From NCBI RefSeq assembly GCF_010499455.1, contig NZ_JAAGOH010000009.1, forward strand, positions 62,001-126,000: 64,000 bases of DNA. The letters run 5' to 3'. Numbering within the stretch: position 1 is the stretch's first letter; every line of letters begins with the position of its first letter. Of the stretch, positions 1-8,297 are shown in pieces. Made by a program: the position numbers and the translations under genes. The notes beneath the pieces were generated by a model, which was not told the origin of the DNA, made no database searches, and was given only the letters and a program-made list of their open reading frames with translations. The stretch comes from Ideonella livida (GTDB taxonomy: Bacteria > Pseudomonadota > Gammaproteobacteria > Burkholderiales > Burkholderiaceae_C).

Positions 1-1046
1 GCGCGCTGGTGCCGGTGCTCCCGAGCAAGGATGATTTTCCGTACACGCTGCGGGTGGTCTCCGAGATCACCGAGTCCAACGGTTCTTCGTCCATGGCCTC
101 CGTGTGCGGTGGCTGCCTGTCGATGCTGGACGCCGGCGTGCCGCTCAAGGCCCACGTCGCGGGCATTGCCATGGGCCTGATCAAGGAAGGCAACCGGTTT
201 GCCGTCCTGACCGACATCCTGGGTGACGAGGATCACCTGGGTGACATGGACTTCAAGGTCGCGGGCACCACGACTGGTGTGACCGCCCTGCAGATGGACA
301 TCAAGATCCAGGGCATCACCAAGGAAATCATGCAAGTGGCGCTGGCGCAAGCCAAGGAAGCCCGCCTGCATATCCTGGGCGTGATGGTCGAAGCCCTGGG
401 CGGCGCCAAGACCGAGGTGTCTCAGTTTGCGCCGCGCCTCTACACCATGAAGATCAACCCGGAGAAAATCCGTGACGTGATCGGCAAGGGTGGAGCCACC
501 ATCCGTGCGCTGACCGAGGAGACCGGTACCCAGATCAACATCGAGGAGGATGGCACTATCACCATCGCCTCCACCGATGCAGGTCAGGCCGAAGCGGCCC
601 GCAAGCGCATTGAGGAGATCACGGCTGAAGCCGAGATCGGCAAGGTCTACGAAGGTGCCGTCACCAAGATCCTGGACTTCGGTGCGCTGGTTAACATTCT
701 GCCGGGCAAGGACGGTCTGCTGCACATCAGCCAGATCGCCCATCAACGCGTCGAGAAGGTGACTGACTTCCTGCAGGAAGGTCAGGTCGTCAAGGTCAAG
801 GTGCTGGAGACCGACGAGAAGGGTCGCATCAAGCTGTCGATGAAGGCGCTGATCGAGCGTCCGGAGGGCATGGAGGAGGAGTTCCGCCCGGAGCGCAGCC
901 GCCGCGATGACCGGGGTGACCGTGGTGAGCGGGGCGATCGCCGTGAGCGTGGCCCCCGCCGCGAGCGCGCCGAGCAGCGTACTGAAGCCTTTGGCCCGTC
1001 GGGTGAAGAAGGCGTCGGCGAACAGCAGCAACAGCAGCAGCAGTGA
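1..1046 (+). CDS. pnp: Polyribonucleotide nucleotidyltransferase (PNPase), 3' part
   Basis: This is the C-terminal part of PNPase, the phosphorolytic 3'-5' exoribonuclease of mRNA decay; the 5' end lies outside the window and the frame is open from the first codons. The fragment begins in the second RNase PH core ([10 protein letters not shown] and the [15 protein letters not shown] stretch). A KH domain follows with the [16 protein letters not shown] loop near fragment residue 157, then an S1 RNA-binding domain (residues about 210-280, [10 protein letters not shown]). The last 60 residues are an Arg/Asp/Gly/Glu-rich, probably disordered tail that ends in seven glutamines. The family identification is secure. 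The oxidoreductase gene follows after 18 nt. Confidence 0.96.
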   Translation, partial: ALVPVLPSKDDFPYTLRVVSEITESNGSSSMASVCGGCLSMLDAGVPLKAHVAGIAMGLIKEGNRFAVLTDILGDEDHLGDMDFKVAGTTTGVTALQMDIKIQGITKEIMQVALAQAKEARLHILGVMVEALGGAKTEVSQFAPRLYTMKINPEKIRDVIGKGGATIRALTEETGTQINIEEDGTITIASTDAGQAEAARKRIEEITAEAEIGKVYEGAVTKILDFGALVNILPGKDGLLHISQIAHQRVEKVTDFLQEGQVVKVKVLETDEKGRIKLSMKALIERPEGMEEEFRPERSRRDDRGDRGERGDRRERGPRRERAEQRTEAFGPSGEEGVGEQQQQQQQ

Positions 1047-1064
1047 GCTGACAGAGGGGCAGGT

Positions 1065-2060
1065 ATGCGAGCGATCGAGATCAGTCGCCACGGTGGCCCG
1101 GAGGTGCTGGTGCCGGCCGAGCGCCCGCGTCCGGTTCCCGGGCCTGGTGAGGTGCTGATCCAGGTCGCCGCTTCCGGGATCAACCGTCCCGATGTGCTCC
1201 AGCGCAAGGGGGCTTACGCGCCTCCGCCGGGGGCGTCGGACCTGCCGGGTCTGGAGGTCGCCGGTATCCTGTTGGACGGCGACGATTCCGCCCTGCAGTT
1301 GGCGGGTCTCGAGCGGGGGCAGGCTGTCTGTGCGCTGGTGGCTGGCGGGGGCTACGCGGAGTTCTGCGTGGCACCCGCGGTCCAATGCCTTCCTGTGCCA
1401 CGGGGTTGGTCCCTGCTGGAGGCCGCCACCCTGCCGGAGACTTTTTTCACCGTCTGGTCCAATGTGTTCGAGCGTGCAGCCCTGCAGGCAGGGGAGACCC
1501 TGCTGATCCAGGGGGGCTCCAGCGGCATCGGGGTGACGGCCATCCAGCTGGCCAAGGCCTTCGGGGCGCGCGTGCTGGTGACAGCGGGCAGTCCCGAGAA
1601 GTGCCAGGCCTGCGTGGCCCTGGGCGCTGATGCCGCCATCGACTATCGGACCCAGGACTTTGCGGAAGAGGTCCGCCGACTGACCGATGGTCGAGGCGCC
1701 GATGTGATCCTGGACATGGTGGCCGGGGACTATGTGTCCCGGGAGATCGCTTGCTTGGCTGACGATGGGCGGCTGGTGATCATTGCGGTCCAGGGGGGCG
1801 TGAAGGCGCAGTTCAACGCTGGCGAGGTGCTGCGCAGGCGACTGACCGTCACAGGCTCCACGCTGCGTCCGCGGTCCGAGGCCTTCAAGGGCGGCATTGC
1901 GCGGGCCCTGCGTCAGCGGGTCTGGCCCCTGATCGAATCGGGGCGAATTCGGCCGGTGATCGACCGGGTGTTTCCGGCAGCGCAGGCCGCTTCGGCGCAT
2001 GCATGCATGGAGGCCAGTCAGCATGTCGGCAAGATCGTCCTGGACTGGTCACTGAACTGA
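1065..2060 (+). CDS. NAD(P)H quinone oxidoreductase, zeta-crystallin/PIG3-like
   Basis: The 331-residue product is a zinc-independent medium-chain dehydrogenase/reductase of the quinone oxidoreductase (QOR/PIG3) group, expected to use NADPH to reduce quinones in the cytosol. The N-terminal GroES-like fold carries [12 protein letters not shown] and the GLEVAG motif. The Rossmann nucleotide site is [20 protein letters not shown], followed by GADAAIDYR. The structural zinc-binding cysteine cluster of alcohol dehydrogenases is absent. The ATG at 1065 is preceded by a purine-rich GAGGGGCAGG. It sits between pnp and tpiA on the same strand, an arrangement common in Burkholderiales. The exact substrate cannot be read from sequence. 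Confidence 0.88.
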   Translation: MRAIEISRHGGPEVLVPAERPRPVPGPGEVLIQVAASGINRPDVLQRKGAYAPPPGASDLPGLEVAGILLDGDDSALQLAGLERGQAVCALVAGGGYAEFCVAPAVQCLPVPRGWSLLEAATLPETFFTVWSNVFERAALQAGETLLIQGGSSGIGVTAIQLAKAFGARVLVTAGSPEKCQACVALGADAAIDYRTQDFAEEVRRLTDGRGADVILDMVAGDYVSREIACLADDGRLVIIAVQGGVKAQFNAGEVLRRRLTVTGSTLRPRSEAFKGGIARALRQRVWPLIESGRIRPVIDRVFPAAQAASAHACMEASQHVGKIVLDWSLN

Positions 2061-2128
2061 TGAATGTGGGGTGGCGGCAGACCCGCAAGGACCTCTGCCG
2101 CGCCCGAGGCAATCTGGAGAGAACTGAA

Positions 2129-2869
2129 ATGCGACGCAAGCTTGTGGTTGGCAACTGGAAGATGCACGGCAACCACCGTGCCAACGCGGAGCTGCTGGCC
2201 GGCATCACGGCCGCCCGTCCTTTTGCTTGCGATGTGGCGGTCTGCGTACCGTTTCCCTATCTGTCGGAGACCGCTGTGGCGCTGGCCTCCACCGACGTGC
2301 GTTGGGGTGCGCAGGATTGCTCTGTGCATGAGCAGGGCGCCTACACCGGCGAAGTGTCCGCCCCCATGCTCAGCGAGTTCGGCTGCCGCTACGTGATCGT
2401 CGGCCACTCGGAGCGCCGCGCCTACCACGGCGAGGGGGATCAGGTGGTGGCCGACAAGGCCAAGGCCGCCCTGGCGCGTGGTATCACGCCGATCGTGTGC
2501 GTGGGGGAGACCCTGGCGCAACGGGAGGCGGGAGAAACCGAGGCGGTGGTCAAGCGCCAACTCTCCGCGGTGATCCATGCGCTGGGCCCTTGCGTGGGTG
2601 AAATGGTCGTGGCCTATGAGCCGGTCTGGGCCATTGGCACTGGGCGCACCGCCACCCCGGAGCAGGCGCAGGCCGTGCACCACACGCTGCGCCAGCAGTT
2701 GCGCGCCGCCACGCCCAGGGCCGACGACATGGCGCTGTTGTATGGCGGCAGTGTCAAGCCGGACAACGCCAGCATCCTCTTTGCGCAGGCGGACATCGAC
2801 GGCGGCCTGATTGGTGGCGCAGCGCTCAAGGCGGCGGATTTTGTGGCGATCTGTCGTGCGGCGGGCTGA
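2129..2869 (+). CDS. tpiA: Triose-phosphate isomerase
   Basis: TpiA interconverts dihydroxyacetone phosphate and glyceraldehyde 3-phosphate in glycolysis and gluconeogenesis. The 246-residue length is normal for a TIM barrel. It opens with [12 protein letters not shown] (the substrate-binding Asn and Lys), has the catalytic His in VIVGHSERR, the catalytic Glu in [12 protein letters not shown], and the phosphate-binding YGGSV and GGLIGGAAL segments near the end. An in-frame upstream extension exists, but the ATG at 2129 matches the family start and has GGAGAGAA just upstream. secG follows after 38 nt, probably in the same transcript. Confidence 0.97.
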   Translation: MRRKLVVGNWKMHGNHRANAELLAGITAARPFACDVAVCVPFPYLSETAVALASTDVRWGAQDCSVHEQGAYTGEVSAPMLSEFGCRYVIVGHSERRAYHGEGDQVVADKAKAALARGITPIVCVGETLAQREAGETEAVVKRQLSAVIHALGPCVGEMVVAYEPVWAIGTGRTATPEQAQAVHHTLRQQLRAATPRADDMALLYGGSVKPDNASILFAQADIDGGLIGGAALKAADFVAICRAAG

Positions 2870-2907
2870 ACGACCTGTCGGGTGATCGTAAGTTTGGAGT
2901 AGAGAAG

Positions 2908-3279
2908 ATGCAGATGTTGATGGGCTTGCTGATGGTGGTGCAGATCGTCTCCGCCGTGGCGATGATCGGTTTGGTGCTGATTCAGCATGGCAAGGGCGCT
3001 GACATGGGGGCTTCCTTCGGTGGCGGCGCTTCGGGCAGTCTGTTTGGTGCCACCGGCAGCGCCAACTTCCTGTCCCGCTCCACCGCCGCCTGTGCGACGG
3101 TGTTCTTCGCGGCCACGCTGGGTTTGGCATTCAGCGCGGGCGGTGTGCGTCAGCCTGCTGGCGATGTCGGGTCCGTACTGGACCGTGCAGCGGCCGCCTC
3201 GGCCGTCGTGCCGGTTGTGCCCCAAATCCCGGTTTCCGAGGGCGCGGCCGCTTCGAATGTCGTAAACACCGCAAAGTGA
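2908..3279 (+). CDS. secG: Preprotein translocase subunit SecG
   Basis: SecG is the small accessory subunit of the SecYEG channel in the inner membrane. The 123-residue protein has the usual two hydrophobic segments (roughly residues 2-22 and 52-72). Between them is the conserved cytoplasmic loop HGKGADMGASFGGG followed by SGSLFGATGSANFLSR. The C-terminal extension is rich in Ala and Val, as is common in betaproteobacteria. The tpiA-secG-tRNA-Leu-nuoA order supports the call. Confidence 0.93.
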   Translation: MQMLMGLLMVVQIVSAVAMIGLVLIQHGKGADMGASFGGGASGSLFGATGSANFLSRSTAACATVFFAATLGLAFSAGGVRQPAGDVGSVLDRAAAASAVVPVVPQIPVSEGAAASNVVNTAK

Positions 3280-3304
3280 TTGCAAGAGAGTTGGCAAAAA
3301 CCCT

Positions 3305-3332
3305 GTGACTTCTCGAATCTTCGGGCTAGAAT
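3305..3332 (+). promoter_or_regulatory. Probable sigma-70 promoter for tRNA-Leu (and perhaps nuo)
   Basis: A -10-like TAGAAT lies at 3327-3332. A -35-like GTGACT lies at 3305-3310, 16 nt upstream. It is about 100 nt ahead of tRNA-Leu and just after secG. The match to consensus is moderate and no start site is mapped. Confidence 0.5.
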
Positions 3333-3431
3333 ACGAGGCTGTTCAGCAAGCAACTCCTCACGCAAGCTTGAACTAAGTCAAAAAGTCTGAGCGGTGTCGC
3401 AGTGCGGCGCCGACTCAAGTCAAGTTGATTG

Positions 3432-3516
3432 GCCGACGTGGTGAAATTGGTAGACACGCTATCTTGAGGGGGTAGTGGCGAAAGCTGTGCGAGTTCGAGT
3501 CTCGCCGTCGGCACCA
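3432..3516 (+). tRNA. tRNA-Leu(GAG)
   Basis: The 85-nt gene folds as a class II tRNA with a long variable arm. The acceptor strand GCCGACG pairs with CGTCGGC, followed by A and an encoded CCA. The anticodon stem CTATC/GGTAG encloses the loop TTGAGGG, giving anticodon GAG (leucine, CUC/CUU codons). The T-arm contains GTTCGAGTC. It lies between secG and nuoA. Confidence 0.97.
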
Positions 3517-3579
3517 AGATGAACGTCACAGGCCCGGCAGCGGCCCTTGACGGGCGCCCGGTACCTAGCTCGCGAAGTG

Positions 3580-3622
3580 GGCGCGCTGAGTCTGACCCTG
3601 GGTCAGGCAGCGCGCCTTTTTT
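3580..3622 (+). terminator. Intrinsic terminator/attenuator between tRNA-Leu and nuoA
   Basis: A 9-bp stem GGCGCGCTG (3580-3588) pairs with CAGCGCGCC (3608-3616). An inner perfect arm CTGACCC/GGGTCAG extends it, and six T residues follow directly. It ends only 41 nt before the nuoA ATG. It can terminate the tRNA-Leu transcript, but its position also makes it a candidate attenuator for the nuo operon. Confidence 0.85.
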
Positions 3623-3663
3623 GTGGCCGTTTCGGGCGTGACTTTCGCAGGAGCGCAACGAAC

Positions 3664-4023
3664 ATGGAACTGCAGGCCTATCTTCCGGTGATTCTTTTCA
3701 TCCTGGTGGGGGCGGCGATCGGCATAGCGCCTCAGGTGCTGGGCTTCCTGCTGGGCCCCAATCGACCGGATGCGGAAAAGAATTCTCCTTATGAGTGCGG
3801 CTTCGAAGCTTTCGAAGATGCCCGGATGAAGTTCGACGTTCGCTACTACCTGGTTGCCATCCTGTTCATCCTCTTCGATCTGGAGATCGCCTTCCTGTTC
3901 CCTTGGGCGGTGGCGCTCCACGACATTGGCGCGTCAGGTTTCTGGGCCATGATGATCTTCTTGGCCATCCTGGTGGTGGGCTTCGCCTACGAATGGAAGA
4001 AGGGTGCGCTCGACTGGGAGTGA
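3664..4023 (+). CDS. nuoA: NADH-quinone oxidoreductase subunit A
   Basis: NuoA is a small membrane subunit at the base of the proton-pumping arm of complex I. The 119-residue product has three hydrophobic segments (about residues 5-27, 60-82 and 90-110). The conserved loop [20 protein letters not shown] precedes the acidic transmembrane helix [15 protein letters not shown]. The ATG at 3664 is chosen over an upstream in-frame extension because [10 protein letters not shown] is the family start and GCAGGAGCG precedes it. It is the first gene of a complete nuoA-N operon and lies 41 nt after a strong terminator. Confidence 0.96.
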   Translation: MELQAYLPVILFILVGAAIGIAPQVLGFLLGPNRPDAEKNSPYECGFEAFEDARMKFDVRYYLVAILFILFDLEIAFLFPWAVALHDIGASGFWAMMIFLAILVVGFAYEWKKGALDWE

Positions 4024-4085
4024 TGCTCCATCATGTCGGGAAGGTGATCTTCCCGCGGTCGGCAGACTTATGAGGCGCGAGACAC

Positions 4086-4562
4086 ATGGGAAATGAAGGT
4101 GTTCTGAAGGAAGGCTTCATCACCACATCGGTGGACAAGCTGGTCAATTGGTCCAAGACGGGTTCCTTGTGGCCCATGACCTTTGGTCTGGCTTGTTGTG
4201 CGGTGGAGATGATGCATGCGGGCGCTGCCCGCTATGACATTGACCGCTTCGGCATGCTGTTTCGGCCGAGTCCGCGTCAGTCTGACCTGATGATCGTGGC
4301 CGGTACCCTGTGCAACAAGATGGCACCCGCCCTGCGCAAGGTGTACGACCAGATGGCCGAGCCGCGTTGGGTGCTCTCCATGGGTTCCTGTGCCAACGGT
4401 GGCGGCTACTACCACTACAGTTACTCCGTGGTTCGGGGCTGTGACCGTGTGGTGCCTGTGGATGTTTACGTGCCGGGCTGCCCCCCGACGGCCGAAGCAC
4501 TGCTCTACGGCATCCTGCAACTGCAGGCCAAGATCCGTCGCGAGAACACCATCGCCCGCTGA
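4086..4562 (+). CDS. nuoB: NADH-quinone oxidoreductase subunit B
   Basis: NuoB carries the terminal [4Fe-4S] cluster N2, which passes electrons to ubiquinone in the peripheral arm of complex I. The 158-residue protein has the tandem-cysteine motif [11 protein letters not shown], then [15 protein letters not shown] and [11 protein letters not shown], which supply all four cluster ligands. The length is normal. It lies 62 nt after nuoA and 9 nt before nuoC. Confidence 0.97.
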   Translation: MGNEGVLKEGFITTSVDKLVNWSKTGSLWPMTFGLACCAVEMMHAGAARYDIDRFGMLFRPSPRQSDLMIVAGTLCNKMAPALRKVYDQMAEPRWVLSMGSCANGGGYYHYSYSVVRGCDRVVPVDVYVPGCPPTAEALLYGILQLQAKIRRENTIAR

Positions 4563-4571
4563 GGTTCATTC

Positions 4572-5171
4572 ATGAGTCAAAAACTCGATGCCCTGCAGGC
4601 GGCCCTGGAGTCGGTGCTGGGCGCACGTATCCGTGAATTCAAGCGTGACCGCGGGGAAATTACCCTAACCGTCTCCAGTGCGGACTATCTGGAGGTGGCG
4701 CGCACGCTGCGCGACGACCCTGCCCTGCGGTTTGAGCAGCTGATCGACCTGTGTGGTCTGGACATGCTCACCTGGAAGGATCAGGCGTGGGACGGCCCCC
4801 GGTTCATGACCGTCGTCCATCTGCTGTCCGTGTCCAAGAACTGGCGGGTCCGGTTGAAGGTGTTTGCACCTGATGATGACCTTCCGGTTATCGCGTCGGT
4901 CAATCCGATCTGGAGTGCCGCGAACTGGTTCGAGCGAGAGTCGTTCGACATGTACGGGATCATCTACGAAGGTCACGAGGACCTGCGCCGAATCCTGACG
5001 GACTACGGTTTCATCGGCCACCCGATGCGTAAGGACTTTCCCATCAGCGGCCACGTGGAGATGCGCTACGACCCGCAGGCACGTCGCGTGGTCTACCAGC
5101 CGGTCACCATCGAACCGCGTGAGATCACGCCGCGTGTCATCCGTGAAGACAACTACGGCGGCTTGCACTGA
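4572..5171 (+). CDS. nuoC: NADH-quinone oxidoreductase subunit C
   Basis: NuoC is the 30-kDa-type subunit of the complex I peripheral arm and holds the NuoD/NuoB quinone module together; it carries no cofactor. The 199-residue protein has the signature [19 protein letters not shown] and the C-terminal [16 protein letters not shown]. NuoC and NuoD are separate genes here, as in other betaproteobacteria, not fused as in E. coli. nuoD starts 12 nt downstream. Confidence 0.96.
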   Translation: MSQKLDALQAALESVLGARIREFKRDRGEITLTVSSADYLEVARTLRDDPALRFEQLIDLCGLDMLTWKDQAWDGPRFMTVVHLLSVSKNWRVRLKVFAPDDDLPVIASVNPIWSAANWFERESFDMYGIIYEGHEDLRRILTDYGFIGHPMRKDFPISGHVEMRYDPQARRVVYQPVTIEPREITPRVIREDNYGGLH

Positions 5172-5183
5172 GCCGGTAGCGCC

Positions 5184-6437
5184 ATGGCAGAGATCAAGAA
5201 CTACACCCTGAACTTCGGTCCTCAGCATCCGGCCGCGCACGGCGTGCTGCGGCTGGTGCTGGAGCTGGACGGCGAAGTCATCCAGCGTGCCGACCCGCAC
5301 ATCGGCCTGCTGCACCGCGGCACCGAGAAGTTGGCCGAGCAGAAGACCTTCATCCAGTCGCTTCCGTACATGGATCGGCTGGATTACGTCTCCATGATGG
5401 CCAATGAGCACGCTTACTGCTTGGCCATCGAGAAGATGCTCGGCATTGAGGTGCCGATCCGTGCCCAGTACATCCGTGTCATGTTCGCGGAGATCACCCG
5501 CTTGCTGAATCACCTGCTGTGGCTGGGCTGCCATGGTATGGACTGCGGGGCGATGAACATCCTCATCTACTGCTTCCGTGAGCGTGAGGATCTGTTCGAC
5601 ATGTATGAGGCCGTGTCCGGTGCCCGTATGCACGCGGCCTACTTCCGTCCGGGTGGCGTGTACCGTGACCTGCCGGACAGCATGCCCCAGTACCAGGCCA
5701 GCAAGATCCGCAATGAGCGTGCCATCAAGAAGCTCAATGAGAACCGCCAAGGCTCTCTGCTGGACTTCATTGATGACTTCACACAGCGTTTCCCTGCGCT
5801 GGTGGATGACTATGAAACTCTGCTTACGGATAACCGTATCTGGAAGCAGCGGACCGTGGGCATCGGCGTCATTTCTCCGGAGCGTGCGCTCAACCTGGGC
5901 TTGACCGGCGCGATGTTGCGGGGTTCCGGTGTGGCGTGGGACCTGCGAAAGACCCAGCCTTACGATGTTTACGACCGTATGGACTTCGATGTGCCGGTGG
6001 GTGTCAATGGCGACACCTACGACCGGTATCTGGTCCGTGTGGAGGAGCTTCGTCAGTCCAACCGCATCGTCAAGCAATGCGTGGACTGGCTGCGCGCCAA
6101 TCCGGGTCCTGTGATCACGGATAACCACAAGGTGGCGCCGCCTTCGCGTATGGCCATGAAGAGCAGCATGGAGGAGTTGATCCACCACTTCAAGCTCTTC
6201 TCTGAGGGCTTCCGCGTGCCTGAGAGCGAGGCCTACGCCGCAGTGGAACATCCCAAGGGTGAGTTCGGTATCTACCTGGTGAGCGATGGGGCCAACAAGC
6301 CTTATCGCCTGAAGATCCGTGCCCCGGGTTTTGTCCATTTGGCGGCGCTGGACGAGCTGTCGCGCGGCCACATGATCGCGGACGCCGTGGCCGTGATCGG
6401 GACGATGGATGTCGTGTTTGGCGAGATTGACCGATGA
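5184..6437 (+). CDS. nuoD: NADH-quinone oxidoreductase subunit D
   Basis: NuoD is the 49-kDa-type subunit that, with NuoB, forms the quinone-binding pocket of complex I. The 417-residue protein begins with [20 protein letters not shown], including the His that lines the quinone cavity, and continues with [14 protein letters not shown]. The C-terminal [13 protein letters not shown] and [11 protein letters not shown] segments are those of the NiFe-hydrogenase-like large-subunit fold. Its stop overlaps the nuoE start in an ATGA, which suggests translational coupling. Confidence 0.97.
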   Translation: MAEIKNYTLNFGPQHPAAHGVLRLVLELDGEVIQRADPHIGLLHRGTEKLAEQKTFIQSLPYMDRLDYVSMMANEHAYCLAIEKMLGIEVPIRAQYIRVMFAEITRLLNHLLWLGCHGMDCGAMNILIYCFREREDLFDMYEAVSGARMHAAYFRPGGVYRDLPDSMPQYQASKIRNERAIKKLNENRQGSLLDFIDDFTQRFPALVDDYETLLTDNRIWKQRTVGIGVISPERALNLGLTGAMLRGSGVAWDLRKTQPYDVYDRMDFDVPVGVNGDTYDRYLVRVEELRQSNRIVKQCVDWLRANPGPVITDNHKVAPPSRMAMKSSMEELIHHFKLFSEGFRVPESEAYAAVEHPKGEFGIYLVSDGANKPYRLKIRAPGFVHLAALDELSRGHMIADAVAVIGTMDVVFGEIDR

Positions 6438-6931
6438 TGCTTTCTGACGCAACCAAGGAGCGCTTCGCCCGCGAAGTCGCCAAGTATCCGGCCGGCCATC
6501 AGCAGTCGGCCGTCATGGCGTGTCTGTCGATCGTGCAGCAGGAGCAGGGCTGGGTTTCGCCGGAGGCGGAGGAAGCCATTGCCGACTATCTCAGCATGGC
6601 GCCCATCGCCGTGCGTGAGGTCACGACCTTCTACAACATGTACAACCAGCGCCGGCTGGGCAAGTACAAGCTCAACGTCTGCACCAATCTGCCTTGCCAA
6701 TTGCGTGACGGCCAGTCGGCGTTGGAGCACCTGTGCAAGGCGCTGGGTGTCGAGGACGGTGGCACCACAGCCGATGGGCTGTTCACCGTGGCCAAGTGCG
6801 AGTGTCTTGGAGCTTGTGCTGACGCCCCCGTCATGCTCGTCAACGACCGTCAGATGCTCAGCTACATGAGCAAGGACAAGCTCAACGAGCTGGTCGCTGT
6901 CATCCGTTCCGAAGAAGGAAAGGCCGCCTGA
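6434..6931 (+). CDS. nuoE: NADH-quinone oxidoreductase subunit E
   Basis: NuoE is the 24-kDa-type thioredoxin-fold subunit of the NADH dehydrogenase module and binds [2Fe-2S] cluster N1a. In this 165-residue protein the cluster cysteines are visible in [13 protein letters not shown] and [14 protein letters not shown]. The upstream helical part contains [10 protein letters not shown], the family hallmark. It overlaps nuoD by 4 nt; two consecutive ATG codons are available at the start. Confidence 0.96.
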   Translation: MMLSDATKERFAREVAKYPAGHQQSAVMACLSIVQQEQGWVSPEAEEAIADYLSMAPIAVREVTTFYNMYNQRRLGKYKLNVCTNLPCQLRDGQSALEHLCKALGVEDGGTTADGLFTVAKCECLGACADAPVMLVNDRQMLSYMSKDKLNELVAVIRSEEGKAA

Positions 6932-6935
6932 GCGT

Positions 6936-8282
6936 ATGGCACTCGATCTTTCCCGTTTCCAGGCCACTGGTCTCGAAACCTGCTTCCATGACCGCCACAT
7001 CCAGCCTCAGATCTACTCGGGGCTGAATGGTTCCAATTGGCAGTTGTCAGAGTATGTCCAGCGTGGTGGCTATCAGGCCCTGCGCAAGGTGCTGGGCGCT
7101 GATGGCGCTGCTCCGATGACCCAGGATCAGGTGATTGCCGAAGTGAAGGCTTCGGGTTTGCGTGGTCGGGGTGGTGCAGGCTTTCCCACCGGACTGAAGT
7201 GGAGCTTCATGCCGCGGGCGTTCCCGGGCCAGAAGTTCCTCGTCTGCAACTCGGACGAGGGTGAGCCGGGTACCTGCAAGGATCGCGACATCCTGCGTTA
7301 CAACCCGCACATCGTCATTGAGGGCATGGCCATCGCCGCCTTTGCCATGGGGATCAACCGCGGATACAACTACATCCACGGCGAGATCTTCGAGGTGTAC
7401 GAGCGCTTCGAGGCCGCGCTGGCAGAGGCGCGTGCCGCTGGCTTGCTGGGCCAGAACATCCTGGGCAGCGGGTTCAGCTTTGACCTCTTCGCCCACCATG
7501 GCTTCGGCGCCTACATCTGTGGTGAAGAGACGGCGCTGCTGGAGTCCATTGAGGGCAAGAAGGGCCAGCCGCGCTTCAAGCCGCCGTTCCCCGCCAGTTT
7601 TGGTCTGTACGGTCGTCCCACGACCATCAACAACACTGAAACTTTCGCTGCGGTGCCCTGGATCATCCGCAATGGCGGGCAGGCCTATCTGGAGTGCGGC
7701 AAGCCCAACAACGGGGGGACCAAGATCTTCTCTATGGTGGGCGATGTGGAGCGGCCCGGGAACTATGAGATCCCGATGGGCACCCCGTTCTCAAAGCTTC
7801 TGGAACTCGCCGGGGGCGTCAAAGGTGGACGCAAGCTCAAGGCCGTGATTCCGGGGGGATCGTCCGCGCCGGTGCTGCCGGCTGCTGTGATGATGGACTG
7901 CACGATGGACTATGACTCCATCAGCAAGGCCGGCTCTATGCTGGGTTCGGGCGCCGTCATCGTGATGGACGAGACTCGCTGCATGGTCAAGAGCCTGCTG
8001 CGTTTGTCCTACTTCTATCAGCACGAGAGTTGTGGTCAGTGCACACCGTGCCGTGAGGGCACCGGTTGGCTGTGGCGCTTGGTGAGCCGCATTGAGCATG
8101 GAGAGGGCCGGGAAGAGGACCTCGCGCTGCTTGACAACGTGGCAGAGAACATCATGGGCCGCACCATCTGCGCTCTGGGTGATGCGGCGGCGATGCCGGT
8201 GCGGGGGATGCTCAAGCATTTCCGCGACGAGTTCGCTCACCACATCGCACACAAGACCTGCATGGTCCCGGCCTACGTCTGA
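6936..8282 (+). CDS. nuoF: NADH-quinone oxidoreductase subunit F
   Basis: NuoF is the NADH-binding, FMN-containing subunit of complex I and the entry point for electrons. The 448-residue protein has the NADH/FMN-binding loop [14 protein letters not shown], the FMN-site segment [17 protein letters not shown], and the [4Fe-4S] N3 motif [15 protein letters not shown], with the fourth cysteine in GRTICALGD. The length is normal. It lies 4 nt after nuoE and 15 nt before nuoG. Confidence 0.97.
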   Translation: MALDLSRFQATGLETCFHDRHIQPQIYSGLNGSNWQLSEYVQRGGYQALRKVLGADGAAPMTQDQVIAEVKASGLRGRGGAGFPTGLKWSFMPRAFPGQKFLVCNSDEGEPGTCKDRDILRYNPHIVIEGMAIAAFAMGINRGYNYIHGEIFEVYERFEAALAEARAAGLLGQNILGSGFSFDLFAHHGFGAYICGEETALLESIEGKKGQPRFKPPFPASFGLYGRPTTINNTETFAAVPWIIRNGGQAYLECGKPNNGGTKIFSMVGDVERPGNYEIPMGTPFSKLLELAGGVKGGRKLKAVIPGGSSAPVLPAAVMMDCTMDYDSISKAGSMLGSGAVIVMDETRCMVKSLLRLSYFYQHESCGQCTPCREGTGWLWRLVSRIEHGEGREEDLALLDNVAENIMGRTICALGDAAAMPVRGMLKHFRDEFAHHIAHKTCMVPAYV

Positions 8283-8297
8283 GCGGGCGGAAGAGAT

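Noticed and set aside
4665..6452. Long minus-strand open frame opposite nuoC/nuoD
   Set aside because: Its reading is His/Arg/Gln-rich with no family similarity. It is the mirror of strongly biased third positions in high-GC genes; nuoC and nuoD on the plus strand are certain.
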